DNA from: Gigaspora rosea
Lineage: Eukaryota; Glomeromycota; Glomeromycetes; Diversisporales; Gigasporaceae
Direction of reading: 5' to 3'
Assembly: GCA_003550325.1 (NCBI GenBank)
Contig: QKWP01000501.1
Coordinates: 204,610-268,609 of the forward strand
Length of the DNA stretch: 64,000 nt
A program made the translations under genes and the position numbers. The notes beneath the pieces were generated by a model, which ran no database searches, had not been told where the DNA came from, and worked only from the letters and a program-made list of their open reading frames with translations. Shown here piece by piece: positions 11,353-22,518 of the stretch; the stretch's first letter is position 1; each line of letters begins with the position of its first letter.

Positions 11353-11427
11353 GTGTCCAGGATTATAATATGCGATAATTTACCAAATTTTCACATCGCA
11401 TATGCTTGGCATAATTCGACAGCCCTA

Positions 11428-11476
11428 CCAGGAGTCTAGACACTTTTGCAGTAACGTGACCATCATGTGGTGTGGC
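11428..11476. mobile_element. Left half of a miniature element split by hAT copy A
   Basis: Begins CCAGGAGTCTAGACAC and continues TTTTGCAGTAACGTGAC to GGTGTGGC, where copy A starts. The matching half, with the inverse of this terminal repeat, is now at 21447-21755. Confidence 0.7.
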
Positions 11477-11878
11477 TAGAGATGTGCCGTTTATATGATA
11501 ATCCAATTTTTTTCGCGTACAGTACGTACAGTACGTACAGTACGTACAGTACAAAATAGTATAGTATATGTATTTTACTAAAAAATATAATATCAAGTTT
11601 TTATATTGATTACTTAATATATTTGTTTTTTTTTATATATTTAATATTAATTTCTAAATATTTTGTATTTAATTTATAAAATAAATTTATTTATATTTAA
11701 AATTTAATAAAATATATTGTTATTTAAAAAATTATATACAATTATATATATGTTAAGAGAAAAAAAACCTTAATATTATTAAGGAAAAAATCTTAACAAT
11801 ATATAATTATATATATTTATAAAACTAAAATATAAATATATATTTAATGTTTAAATATTTTAATTTAAAAAATTAAAA

Positions 11879-14732
11879 CTAATTATTACTATTCATATTA
11901 TCATCATTATTACTATAAATATCTTCATTTGCATAAAGATCATCATTACTATCTTCATCACTACAAATATTTTCATCACTACAAATATTTTCATCACTAC
12001 AAATATCTTCATCACTATCACTTTGACTTAAATGATCAAATATATCATTTAAATCATTATTTTTATCAAAATTTCTATTTTTTCTTTCTTCTTGTATTAA
12101 TTTTAACTTATAATTACTATAAATATAAACAAGTTTAAAAACTTTATCTGGGCTTAACCGATTTCTTTTTTTATCATGTATATAGCTAAATGCTGACCAG
12201 TTACGTTCTGAAGAAGCTGAAGATGTTGGAATTGTAAGTATTCGTTGTGCTAAATTACAAAGTTCAGGAGCTGATAATTTAAAATTTCCTTTCCACCATG
12301 TAATTGAATCAACTTTTTTTATTGCTTTCCAAGCGAGTTGATTTTGAAATGGACCAGTTTGTGATTTATATTGAAGTATTTGTGTATAAATAATTTCTGC
12401 TTTATCTGAATAATATTGTTCTAAAAAATCTGAAATAATTGACATTCCATCTGCTTCAAGATTCCGTCCAACAAATTTTGGATCTAATAGATATGCAACT
12501 TCAAGAACAGGATGATACATTTTTGTCCATCTTTCAGATAATATATCTAATATTTTATTACAAATATTATCAGAAAGTTGCTGAATACCTAAAATAGCAA
12601 ATTATTATTAATATATTTATATAAAATTTTCATATATAATATTATATAAATTTAAAATTTTATTAGAGAATTAACACTTATTATATAAATAAAGCCCCCT
12701 CCAGAGTTAGTTATTTGGAATTACAAGTTCTAAAATAATTATAATAAAACTTTATATTATTGGTTACTCAATTGTCAAATAATAAATTACTTTAGAACTT
12801 GTAATTGTCAAATGACTGACTCTGAAGGGGCTATATTTATATAATAAATGTTAGTTCTCTTAATAAAATTTTAATTTATATAAAATTATAATATTAAAAA
12901 TAATAATTTTTGTAACAGATTAAAATAAAATTAAATTATTATTGATTACTAGTAGCAGAGCTAATAGTAATTAATTTTTTTTAGTCTAATTTCATCATAA
13001 TTTGTAACAATTTTTAATATTTATATTAAATTAAATTACTTACAATCTAGTCCTATAATTTTATCATACCATTCATAAAATTCTGAAAGTTTTGGAGTAT
13101 CACTTTCAAAAAGAAAAATACCTATAGTAAGTTGCTTTAATAAATATAAAAGTGATTTTAGTTCATTCCAAAAATTTTCATTTAATATAATTGCTTTAAT
13201 TTCATTATCTAATTCAATTGAACTATTATTAGAAATTTCAGTAATTGCAAGACTTAAAGCTAGTTGATTTTTGTACAATGAATCTAAACAAATTGCTGAT
13301 GATCCCCATCGAGTTTTAACTGGAAGTTTTAATGTTTTAAAATTAGAACCATATTTTAACTTTTGATATCTTTTAAAAATAGCAGCTGGAAGAATATGAT
13401 TATGAAAATAAAGAATAATTTTTTTTGAATTTTCAAAAATAGTTTTTGCCCAATCAATTTTCATAATATCTCCAATTAAAAGATTTATTCCATGAGCTAA
13501 ACATCCAAAAAAAATAATAAAAGGATATTTTTTTTCTAAAATTTTCCATGCAGCTTTCATTACTGATGCATTATCAGTAATAATAGCTGAAACTTTTGTA
13601 ATTTCAATTGATTCTATTGCTTTCTCAATTTCACTAGCTATATTTATTGCATTTTGTTGAATTTCTTCAGTTGGTTTTGCTGATATAAATACAGGTGTAG
13701 GTGTAGTAAAAAGAATATTAGTCCAATGTTCAGCATTTAAATTAGACCTAAATAAATTTAATTAAATATAATATATTAATAAATATTAATAATAAAATTT
13801 TATTAATTATAAATATTATATCAAAATTTATTATTTTTTATTAAATTTAACTATAATTTCTTAATAATTAATTATCCAAATTATTTAAAATTTTAATATA
13901 AATAATAAAATTTTTAACTATAATTTAATATTATAACTAGATTAAGTTACTAGTTTTTAAGTTATTATTGAATATAATAGTTAAAAATTTTTTAAAAAAA
14001 TTAATTATTATTTTTATATAATATCTTAGAAACTAGAAATATAATTTAGCTAAAAGTTTAATATATTATAGTTGAATATTAGTTTTATCTATAGTAAAAA
14101 TTTTAAATAATTTAGATAATTAGTTTTTAAAAAATTATACTAAAAATTAATAAAGAATAATAAATTTTATTATTTTTTTGTTTTATTTACCATCCATCTG
14201 TAATTATACAAATGTAATCAGCATCATCAATATATTGCTCTATCTCAAGTTTTGTTTCTTTATAAACTCTATTAAGAAGATTTGTTGAAAGTTTTTTTCT
14301 CTTAGGTAAATTAAATGAAGGGCGTAATTTTTTAAAAAATTGAATAATTGGTTTAAGTTCAGAAAAAGATAAAGGTAATCCACATTGAAATATAGCTTTA
14401 GCAAGACAATATTGAAGATGTGCTTGATCAACTACACTCATATTGTCTAAAAACTGATTAAGATTACTATTTGGTCTATTTGGTAATCTTGTTATTGATT
14501 GATTTGTCATATATCTAGGACCATTGAATCTAGGACGCTCAAATTCTTCACCAAAATATTCTTTCAATATATCAATACTTGTGTTAGTACATACTTTAAA
14601 ATGTTCTTCACACCGTAGGACTGTACTAGCACACTCAAAAGAACATCTATTACATTTTGCTCTTTCTTGTTTATATCCTTCTATGAGTCCTAGCTTAGTA
14701 AAATGCTCCCAAATTTTACCAGGTTTTGTCAT
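11879..14732 (-). CDS. hAT-family transposase, copy A (spliced, 651 residues)
   Basis: Three exons on the minus strand, 14732-14191, 13747-13044 and 12588-11879, joined by GT-AG introns. The first junction restores the motif TDGWSN; the second gives LDCIQQLSDN. A BED-type zinc finger is at residues 27-48 (C27, C30, H44, C48), the first catalytic Asp is in TDGW (D179) and the second in IITDNASVM (D239). GCLAHGIN is at 262-269, the RW pair of the hAT insertion region at 327-328, and the C-terminal dimerisation domain at about 515-577 (LTIPTSSASSERNWS). An acidic tail repeats CSDENI. The protein cuts and pastes elements with the TAGAGATGTGCCG ends. No break was seen, so this copy may be active. 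Confidence 0.9.
12655..12880. repeat. Inverted repeat filling part of transposase intron 2 (copy A)
   Basis: Arms of about 95 bases, including AGCCCCCTCCAGAGTTAG and the inverse CTGACTCTGAAGGGGCT, separated by a short loop. Either a miniature element inside the intron or an intronic hairpin that belongs to the transposon. The same structure is present in copy B. Confidence 0.7.
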
Positions 14733-15495
14733 TATAAAAATAAAGAATTATAATGATAAATCGTAAAAAAATTTAACACATCAATAAATATATCAATTTA
14801 TGCATGCATATGCCGATACATATATTTATTATAATAATACATTTACGCCCTAACATTTTTTTGTTGCTGTTTGCAAAATGATGCACTTTTGATCAATTTT
14901 GTAGATTGCTGCATACTCATATAATCACCCAATTGTTTTCTGATTGCATAATTGTAAAGCGCATTTTTTAGCCAAAAATTCAATATAAATATATTATCTA
15001 CATAAAATTTGTTAGCCATATCTATGCTCACTAAAAAATAAATTGCATAATCACAGTATAATCATGCAACCAAACAACAATCAGATGATTGTCCAAGTAA
15101 AGGTATAGGTGTGCAGCAGTCTACAAATTTGATCAAAGTACATCGTTTTGCAAACAGCAATAAATAGAAATAGATTATATTGTATCTAAAGTAGTGATCT
15201 ATCTAAAGTAGCTACTTTAGATAAATAAAGTAACATCCGACTCAAGCAGATCTTAATACATGCATTAATTTATAATTCTGGTCATATGCTGCTTTTGATA
15301 TCTAAAGTAGCTACTTTAAATAGGTGGCTACTTTAGATACAACAGAGTATATTATCATTTCGGCAATTCTTAATTTTGATTGGCTGATCTGTATATAAAA
15401 CTAATTACATATAAAATGATCGGCAAAAATTCTCGCGTACAGTACGTACAGTACGTACGTATAGTACGTACAGTACTGTACGCGGCACATCTCTA

Positions 15496-15720
15496 GACGA
15501 AACTATTTCGTCATTCGTCAGGCATCATTACATAGAAACCGACCATTTTCTCCATAACCATTAGCTCGATCCTAATATGGTGCGAATCACCTAAAGACAT
15601 CCAAAATTATTACTCTTGAACAAATATTTTGAATTTCGCAAAAACAATACATAGTTCTATAGCTCTGTATAATATCTACCATTTTATGTATTCTTTTGAA
15701 AATTTCAAATATTCGTTGAA
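15496..15720. repeat. TTTCGTC-element half and dispersed repeat beside copy A
   Basis: GACGAAACTATTTCGTC to GGCATCATTA (15496-15531) is the outer half of a TTTCGTC element whose other half is at 25776-25850. The following 15575-15720 matches 5945-6110. Confidence 0.65.
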
Positions 15721-15790
15721 TAGTTTTTTTTTTTTAGAAAAACATAATAAATTTTTTAGTGTGGCTTATATGGCACGCGGGCAACCAAAC

Positions 15791-16676
15791 TAGTGATGTT
15801 AAATTGCTCAAGCAGTTTGGTTTATGCTCGAAGCATACCTGCTTGGATACTGAAGCTAACTGAACTGGTTTTATAAACCAGTTTATATAAGTATGCTTAT
15901 ATAAGCAGATTTATACAAGCATGCTTATATAAGCATGTTTTATAAGCAAATATGTATGATAATTGCTCAAGCAATTTAGTTTATACTTACTAATACAAAC
16001 TCTGGTTTTTATTAGAATAGTTTAAAATACCAAAAAACTGAATCCTAATGGTACTACAACTCAACAAATAAAATATCCAAAATTTAAATCTTTATTAAAA
16101 AAAAATCTTGTATAATTATAATTTCAAAGAATTAAAATCTCATATATATAAATATTATCTTGAATATAATAATTCCAAGTTTTATTAGAATTAGAGTAAA
16201 ACCCTAAGTTATGTAAGAATAAATATTAACAGTATATAATTATTTTGATTTTAATTTGATATTCAATATTTATATTACATCAATATTATGTATTTACAGG
16301 ATTTTGATTTTTTAGGATTATAATTATTTGGAAATTATTAAAATATATATAAACCATTTTTTATAAAAATTTCAAAATTTTTAATCTGGTTGAATTATAA
16401 GAGTCAATGAATTAATTTTGTATAGCTGTTGCAACAAATTTAATTATTAAAATTATTAAAAGGTGAAGCTGATAAAAATGCAACTTTAAAGCATATTTGT
16501 TTTGAGCCAATTTAAATTAAGCTGATTGAAAGCATATTTGCTTTTGAGCAAATTTAAAGCATATCAAAAAGCATATTTGCTTTTAAGCAATGCTTAAAAT
16601 ATTTATAAACAAACTGTAAAAGTTTGTGCTTTGAACCTGCTTAAGCAGAGTTTATATAAGCATTTTAACATCTTTA
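15791..16676. mobile_element. hAT-type miniature element with GCTTATATAAGC-rich body
   Basis: The left end TAGTGATGTTAAA pairs with the right end TTTTAACATCTTTA. Flanks AACCAAAC (15783-15790) and AGCCAAAC (16677-16684) match in 7 of 8. The interior is full of ATAAGCATGCTTATATAAGC and TTTGCTTTTGAGCAAA words, both palindromic. No coding sequence. Confidence 0.75.
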
Positions 16677-17410
16677 AGCCAAACATAGCAGACAATCCTA
16701 TGATTGGCTAATGTAAATCAATTGCCGGGCAACTACCGGGTAACTTATTTATATACTTTAAAGTACTTTTGGTATTTTTGTAAACATAACGTTTCACTAA
16801 CAAAAAAATTGCTGTGAAGCAATTTCTGAACATAGATATTCGCTAATTAATCCAAAATAATCTACGCCTCAAAGAACCTCACTTAAAAGCAAATATTTTT
16901 ACTATATATTGCTAGTACTAGTTATATTAACTATATGAAGTTCTAAATGTTAAAGACGGTCAGCAAAAAAAAAAGATGATTGAGACGTTACATGTAAGCT
17001 CAAACTTAAAAACACATTTATTAGACTTTTAATAATTTTTAAGTTTATAATATTATATTTATTATTTTTAGTTATAAAACAAACATTTAACTCTATATAG
17101 TTATTTATTAAAAAAAATATTTTTCGTATAATGTATTTTATTTATTGCTAAATCTTTGTTGTACGCTAATAGTATTAATTTAGTCTTTATCTAACACTTT
17201 ATTAGAATATAGGGTTTTTATTTAAACTTATGTAGTACATTAAATATATATCTTTAAGAATTGTGCACACTTTATCATCGTGCACCTATATGAATTATAA
17301 AGACGAAGGCTATATATATACTATATTAGTATTCAGGATCTTATCATATGATGGGGTCAGGTGCATCTTTGTTTTGGTGGATTTGGTACATTTATTGTAC
17401 ATAGTGTACA
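16677..17410. other. AT-rich spacer, nothing recognised
   Basis: Within the inverted 6.26-kb segment; no gene or element with clear ends. Confidence 0.4.
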
Positions 17411-17850
17411 TAAGGCCACGCAAAGTTGATTTTTCGTTTTGCATTACCTGCCGTCTTATTTTTTCAAATTTTTCAAATTTTTTTTTTTTTTTTTTTTTTT
17501 TTATCTCAATTGTCCCACTTTTTCGATTTTTTCCTCTTTTTTTTTTTACTTTAAAATTTTAATGATTTCTACGTGGGGCAACAATTTTTTTCAATTAATT
17601 ATTTTCATCCGGTGTCACCCGATGGAGACCTTAATTTCCCGTAATCGTCCAATAGGACTGACATGACAGGAAAAATATGACTGCCGGCCCCAATTTTTTG
17701 ATTCGTTGTTGTGCAAAATGAAAAATTAGCCTTGTATAGCCTTAAATGTGAACATTATTTAAATTAAAACTAAAAAAAAAAAATCCTCCTGTCTGTCCCG
17801 AATTTTGAAATCCATGTAATGCAAAACGAAAAATCAACTTTGCGTAGCCT
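17411..17850. mobile_element. Inverted-repeat element with GCCACGCAAAGTTG ends
   Basis: The left AAGGCCACGCAAAGTTGATT and its inverse at 17820-17850 share more than 30 bases, including TTTTTCGTTTTGCATTA. A diverged second right end lies near 17720-17745. A shorter copy is at 48316-48540. No clear target duplication. Confidence 0.6.
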
Positions 17851-18012
17851 AATGTGAATATAATGAACATGATGAACATAGTGAATATTGTCAACGTAAC
17901 TAACACAGCGAAAATGTCATTATTTACTTATAGAAAGTATAATATAACACCTTTTATATCCACAATAAAGCAGGCGGATAAAAACTCGATAGAGTCATCA
18001 GGCTATATAAAT

Positions 18013-18784
18013 GGGTGGCAATCAAATCGCCAACAATCACTTCACAGACATCAACCTACACTGACAATCATTTTACTGACAAGCTTTTTTTACCAACACA
18101 AAATTCGCCGACACTGACAAGTTTCTTTTCACTGACAAGATGATTTACCAACACATACTTCACCAACAGTTACATTTACCGACAAAATCAACTTACCGAC
18201 AAGCTCATTTTACTGAAAATAGAATATACCGACAAGCATATTCTACCGACAATACAATTAATTGACAATACGATTTGCTGACAATATGATTTGCTGACAA
18301 TACAACTCATTGGCATATGAGACCACAGAAATGTAATAAACTACTAATGTTTTTTTTGTCTTTGTCTTATATGGTTAGGGTAGGGTTTGGGTATAGATTT
18401 CATATTTATAGAGTATATATGGATTTTAGCAGGGCTTATAGTTTCAAATCGAGACCCTATAATTTCAGCATCAACTGAGATACTTAAGGCAACTGGCGAA
18501 TTGTTTGTCAGTGAATTATTTGTCAGTGAATTATATTGTCAGTAGAATAATCTTGTTGGTAAATTCTATTTTGGTAAAATGAGCTTGTCGGTAAGTTGAT
18601 TTTGTCAGTAAAATTAACTGTCAGTGAAGTGTGTGTTGGTAAAAACAACATGTCGGTGAAAACATGCTTGTCAGCAAATTGAGTGTCGGCGAGTTATTTG
18701 TCAGTAAAAAAAGATTGTCAGTAAAATGGTTGTCAGTGTAGTGTTATGTTTGTGAAGTGATTGTCAGTAAAATAATACGAATCC
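18013..18784. mobile_element. Element made of TGACAA repeats in two opposed arrays
   Basis: The left arm (18013-18310) is a run of roughly 20-base units ending CTGACAA or CCGACAA; the right arm (18505-18784) is the same unit inverted (TTGTCAGTA). Ends share CAATCACTTCACA inverted. ATATAAAT at 18005-18012 and 18785-18792 is a possible 8-bp duplication, but low in complexity. Confidence 0.6.
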
Positions 18785-19022
18785 ATATAAATACTTGTTC
18801 TAATACCCCACTAAGTGGAATTAGTGACCAATCACTGATTCATAAATAGAACCTCGTGGCGTAATCTAGAGCATTATTGACCCTAGTTACTCGGACAAGC
18901 CAAGCCTACCACGTCTCCTTTACAACCTGTCACAACTAAGGTTCAGTGTAGTATTTGGTAACAGTTGTAGTATTTTTAAGATTAATTTTGAGAGTTTAAT
19001 GCTATTAAAAGTGTAATCTAAA

Positions 19023-19479
19023 CATATCCACCAGTTTGATTTTTTATAATAAATATGTAATATTTTTAATTATTTTTATAATAATAATTTTGACCTATTG
19101 GTCTATTTTAAATAATTTTATTACTAAAATGTTTTTCATAATAAGACGATTCTAAAGAGCCCAAAATCATCCAAATCCAATTACAGGATCTTAAAATATC
19201 CACGTGTCAAATAATGATGCACCCTCTATGGTAGATGGATTGGTTGGACATATGTCCAACCAATCCTTCCACTATAGGGTGCGTCATTATTTGACATGCG
19301 AATATTTTAAGATCCTATGATTGGATTTGGATGATTTTGGGCTCATTAGAATCGTCTTATTATAAAGAGCATTTTGGTAATAAAATTATTTAAAATAGAC
19401 TAATAGGTCAAAAATTATTATTATAAAAATAATTAAAAATATTACATATTTATTATAAAAAATCAAACTGGTGGATATG
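19023..19479. repeat. Near-perfect 457-bp palindrome (foldback element)
   Basis: CATATCCACCAGTTTG at the left is inverted as CAAACTGGTGGATATG at the right, and the arms meet at GGACATATGTCC (19246-19257). Arm words GACGATTCTAA and CCAAAATC are shared with the palindrome at 38958-39365, so this is a family. Confidence 0.8.
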
Positions 19480-19924
19480 ATAAAGAAATTTCATGAGATC
19501 AATTAACAGATTTACTCTTCAAGAAATTTAGCAAGCTTTGATCGTGGTTTATTGAACCAAAAAATGCGTTCGCTTTGCGACAACGTGGAATAACTTCTTT
19601 TTGGCATAGGTAAGTTTCGAAGTTATAGTTATTAGACGAAACCATTGAGAATAAATTTAGTCGTGCAACCAGAATGCAGATCGACTAAAATTCCGAGTCA
19701 GGATAGGTCGAAATTGATAAATTTTGTCTAAAATCGCTCAAATTTTACTACTGTAATAAATCAGTAGCCCACATACTAAATAAGATTGCCAGATGTTAAG
19801 TTTGCTATAATATAGTTGCTAGTGTTATGGTTTAATGTCGATCTAATTTTGGCCGATATGCTAAATTTTGATTACGTGACTAATCTATTAGTGTGTCCGG
19901 TATTCCTAACTTCGGAGCCGTTGT

Positions 19925-20045
19925 CACTTGAGATGCTAGTGAAATTAGTTTCACCAATTTCACCAATTCAACTCCAGTTTCACCAATAGTAGTGAAACTA
20001 TTTCTTTACTTTAAGTTTTATTTCACCAGCATTTTAGTTGTCATA
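19925..20045. repeat. Small inverted repeat (GGTGAAA words)
   Basis: GATGCTAGTGAAATTAG and TATTTCACCAGCATTTTAG are opposed, with several TTTCACC words between them. Confidence 0.35.
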
Positions 20046-20054
20046 CGTACGTGC

Positions 20055-20480
20055 GTACTTTGTAAAAGGGTGGATTTGGGGTGACTAATACTCGCAATCT
20101 AAAGCACAACAAAGAACAAAGGCTACTCGAAAAGAGGCGTGAAAGATTTGATCTGAGAACCAAGGATCCTACTGCCACTAGAACCTTTGAGGCTATCGTT
20201 AGATGGCCTTTATTAATATGATTCTTCTTATCTATCTATTTGTCACTCTCCTTTAGTTACATGAAAACGATGATTTTATATAAATTACAGATTACATTGG
20301 GCTTTGCTACTATAAAATCTTCTAAGCAATATGACTATTTAAAGTATCTGGAATTCTATGACTATGAGTAATTCGTACTCATTTACATAACTATGACTTT
20401 AGTTCCCACTATTTGAATACCAGAGTGTCTTACTATTGTTTTTCAATGGAACATCGCCTCACGAATTGGCATTTATTAAA
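20055..20480. repeat. Dispersed repeat, second copy at 51430-51840
   Basis: Shared order: AAAGGCTACTCG, GAGGCTATCGTTAG, GGGCTTTGCTACTA, CACTATTTGAATACCAGAG. Not coding in either copy and no inverted ends. Possibly part of a larger retroelement or an old segmental copy. Confidence 0.45.
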
Positions 20481-21043
20481 CTCCATCGCTTTTGTCGATC
20501 AATGCGCATTTCAGGTCCTGAGTCATATGGCTTGGTGTCACAGTAATTTTTGGGTAATACGAAAAGTTTGTCCTAATCAGAATATTGTGAAATTTAGAGG
20601 TGTCATTTTAAAAATATAAGCCCTACCAAAATCCATCTATACATTTTTTTTAATAATTCTACCTAAACCCCAATTTAACTATAAAAAACTAATAAAAAAG
20701 CCACAAAAATTTAAAAATCGGTCATAAAATAAGTTCAAATTTCATGATCTAATTTCATTATGATCTGTTACAATTATTACTTCATTTTCGATTAATAATG
20801 TATTATATCTATCGGGCATAGAGTGGGAAGATCATAATTGTATAAATATAGCATTGTTTGATAACCAATGGATAGCTAGCAGAGAACGAGTAGATAGCTA
20901 GAAAATAGCCAGTGAACAACGAAGTAGTAGGCAGATAAAAGTTATGGATTAATACATAATACAACTCTCTTTAATGTTCATACTTTCCTTAACGTCCAAC
21001 TATTATTAAAACCCGAATCCCGTTCATCCCAACCTACTTTTAA
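20481..21043. other. Intergenic, nothing recognised
   Basis: No coding or repeat structure was found. Confidence 0.35.
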
Positions 21044-21115
21044 AGCCAAAAAGTTAATCCGAATACACCACACCATGTGATGGTCACGTTACTGCAAAAG
21101 TGTCTAATAGGATGT
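21044..21115 (-). repeat. Uninterrupted relative of the site entered by hAT copy A
   Basis: Read on the minus strand it runs TTTTGCAGTAACGTGAC, then ATGGTGTGGTG, then ATTAACTTTTTGGCTTT without a break. The first part matches the left flank of copy A (to 11476) and the last part the left flank of copy B (21720-21755, inverted). It therefore shows those two flanks were once neighbours. Confidence 0.7.
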
Positions 21116-21446
21116 TCAGGATTATGCGATGCGATGAGGTAAATTATGTGTGCGATCTGAGGTTGATTATGCGATGGATGCGAAATAAATTTAAAATTAT
21201 GCGATCGATTATGCGATTTTTTATTATTGTACACTTATATGTAATTGTTTCTATTCTTCGGAATTTTCAGATGCTTACTGAAAATTTTGTCTTGACCATG
21301 TAGGTTCATTCATTTTCTACATAGGAACTTTTCGGAACATATATTACTCTGTCCCCAAATTACAATTACCAGTAAGTTCCGAATAAATTTAAACCAACCA
21401 ATCATATTTCAGACACGTGATCTGAGTGCTTTTTTGGTCGAATTAT
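21116..21446. repeat. Fragment of the GCGATGCGAT hAT miniature family
   Basis: GTTCAGGATTATGCGATGCGAT followed by more TTATGCGAT words, as in 26360-26661, but with only one recognisable end. Confidence 0.45.
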
Positions 21447-21755
21447 AACTGCACCAGGGGTCTAGACACTTTTGCAGTAACGTGACGTGGCGCATGAGAA
21501 TTAACCAATCGGAGAACATAAATTTTGATTGTTCCGGATCAGTCCGACATCAAAACAAAACACGTGTACAAGAAAAAAAAAAGAGAAAAGAGCGAAAATA
21601 CTCACAAACTAGTGTTTAAATCAGCCTTAAAAACCATATAAAAATGTCCAGAACGCGATTTTACATATATATAGGGACCTTCTAAGGCAATATACATGAA
21701 CCCTAACCCTAACCTTAACAATAAAGCCAAAAAGTTAATCTGAAGACGCCACACC
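21447..21755 (-). mobile_element. Other half of the miniature element split by hAT copy A
   Basis: On the minus strand this continues from GCGTC...TTTTTGGCTTT through TTAGGGTTAGGG and CTGATCCGGA to GTCACGTTACTGCAAAAG and CCCCTGG, the inverse of the terminal repeat at 11428. It completes the element begun at 11428-11476, 10 kb away and inverted. Confidence 0.7.
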
Positions 21756-22084
21756 TAGAGATGTGCCGCGTACAGTACTGTACGTACTATACGTACGTAC
21801 TGTACGTACTGTACGCGAGAATTTTTGCCGATCATTTTATATGTAATTAGTTTTATATACAGATCAGCCAATCAAAATTAAGAATTGCCGAAATGATAAT
21901 ATACTCTGTTGTATCTAAAGTAGCCACCTATTTAAAGTAGCTACTTCAGATATCAAAAGCAGCATATGACCAGAATTATAAATTAATGCATGTATGAAGA
22001 TCTGCTTGAGTCGGATGTTACTTTATTTATCTAAAGTAGCTACTTTAGATAGATCACTACTTTAGATACAACATAATCTATTTC

Positions 22085-22395
22085 TATTTATTGCTGTTTG
22101 CAAAACGATGTACTTTGATCAAATTTGTAGACTGCTGCACACCTATACCATTACTTGGACAATCATCTGATTGTTGTTTGGTTGCATGATTATACTGTGA
22201 TTATGCAATTTATTTTTTAGTGAGCATAGATATGGCTAACAAATTTTATGTAGATAATATATTTATATTGAATTTTTGGCTAAAAAATGCGCTTTACAAT
22301 TATGCAATCAGAAAACAATTGGGTGATTATATGAGTATGCAGCAATCTACAAAATTGATCAAAAGTGCATCATTTTGCAAACAGCAACAAAAAAA
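22085..22395. repeat. Foldback in the 5' leader of the transposon
   Basis: TTGCTGTTTGCAAAACGATG is inverted as CATCATTTTGCAAACAGCAA, with diverged arms (GTAGACTGCTGCA versus TGCAGCAATCTAC) between. A 62-codon frame at 22220 lies inside it and is not taken as a gene. Also present in copy A (about 14856-15166). Confidence 0.6.
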
Positions 22396-22518
22396 TGTTA
22401 GGGCGTAAATGTATTATTATAATAAATATATGTATCGGCATATGCATGCATAAATTGATATATTTATTGATGTGTTAAATTTTTTTACGATTTATCATTA
22501 TAATTCTTTATTTTTATA

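Larger units (their letters stand above)
9553..11427. mobile_element. Host hAT miniature element TAGGGTGTCCAG, interrupted
   Basis: Only 9553-9564 and 11353-11427 belong to this element: TAGGGTGTCCAG joins GATTATAATATGCGAT, and the far end is the inverse CGACAGCCCTA. It is the same family as the complete element at 26360-26661 (GCGATGCGAT body). The remaining 1.8 kb is the later insert 9565-11352. It sits between two copies of CCAGGAGTCTAGACAC-like sequence, a flanking duplication longer than the usual 8 bp. Confidence 0.55.
11477..15495 (-). mobile_element. hAT transposon copy A, complete, minus orientation
   Basis: 4019 bp with 13-bp terminal inverted repeats TAGAGATGTGCCG and CGGCACATCTCTA (TAGAG fits the hAT YARNG rule). 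Both ends carry arrays of the palindrome GTACGTAC (about 11513-11553 and 15435-15480), likely transposase-binding repeats (inference). It encodes one spliced transposase. The flanks GGTGTGGC (11469-11476) and GACGAAAC (15496-15503) do not match each other, but each is the reverse complement of a flank of copy B. It differs from copy B by one indel in intron 2 and at least four substitutions near the 5' end. Confidence 0.92.

Noticed and set aside
22220-22408. 62-codon frame in the leader of hAT copy B (and 14843-15031 in copy A)
   Set aside because: It lies within the leader foldback, has no domain and is explained by the inverted repeat.
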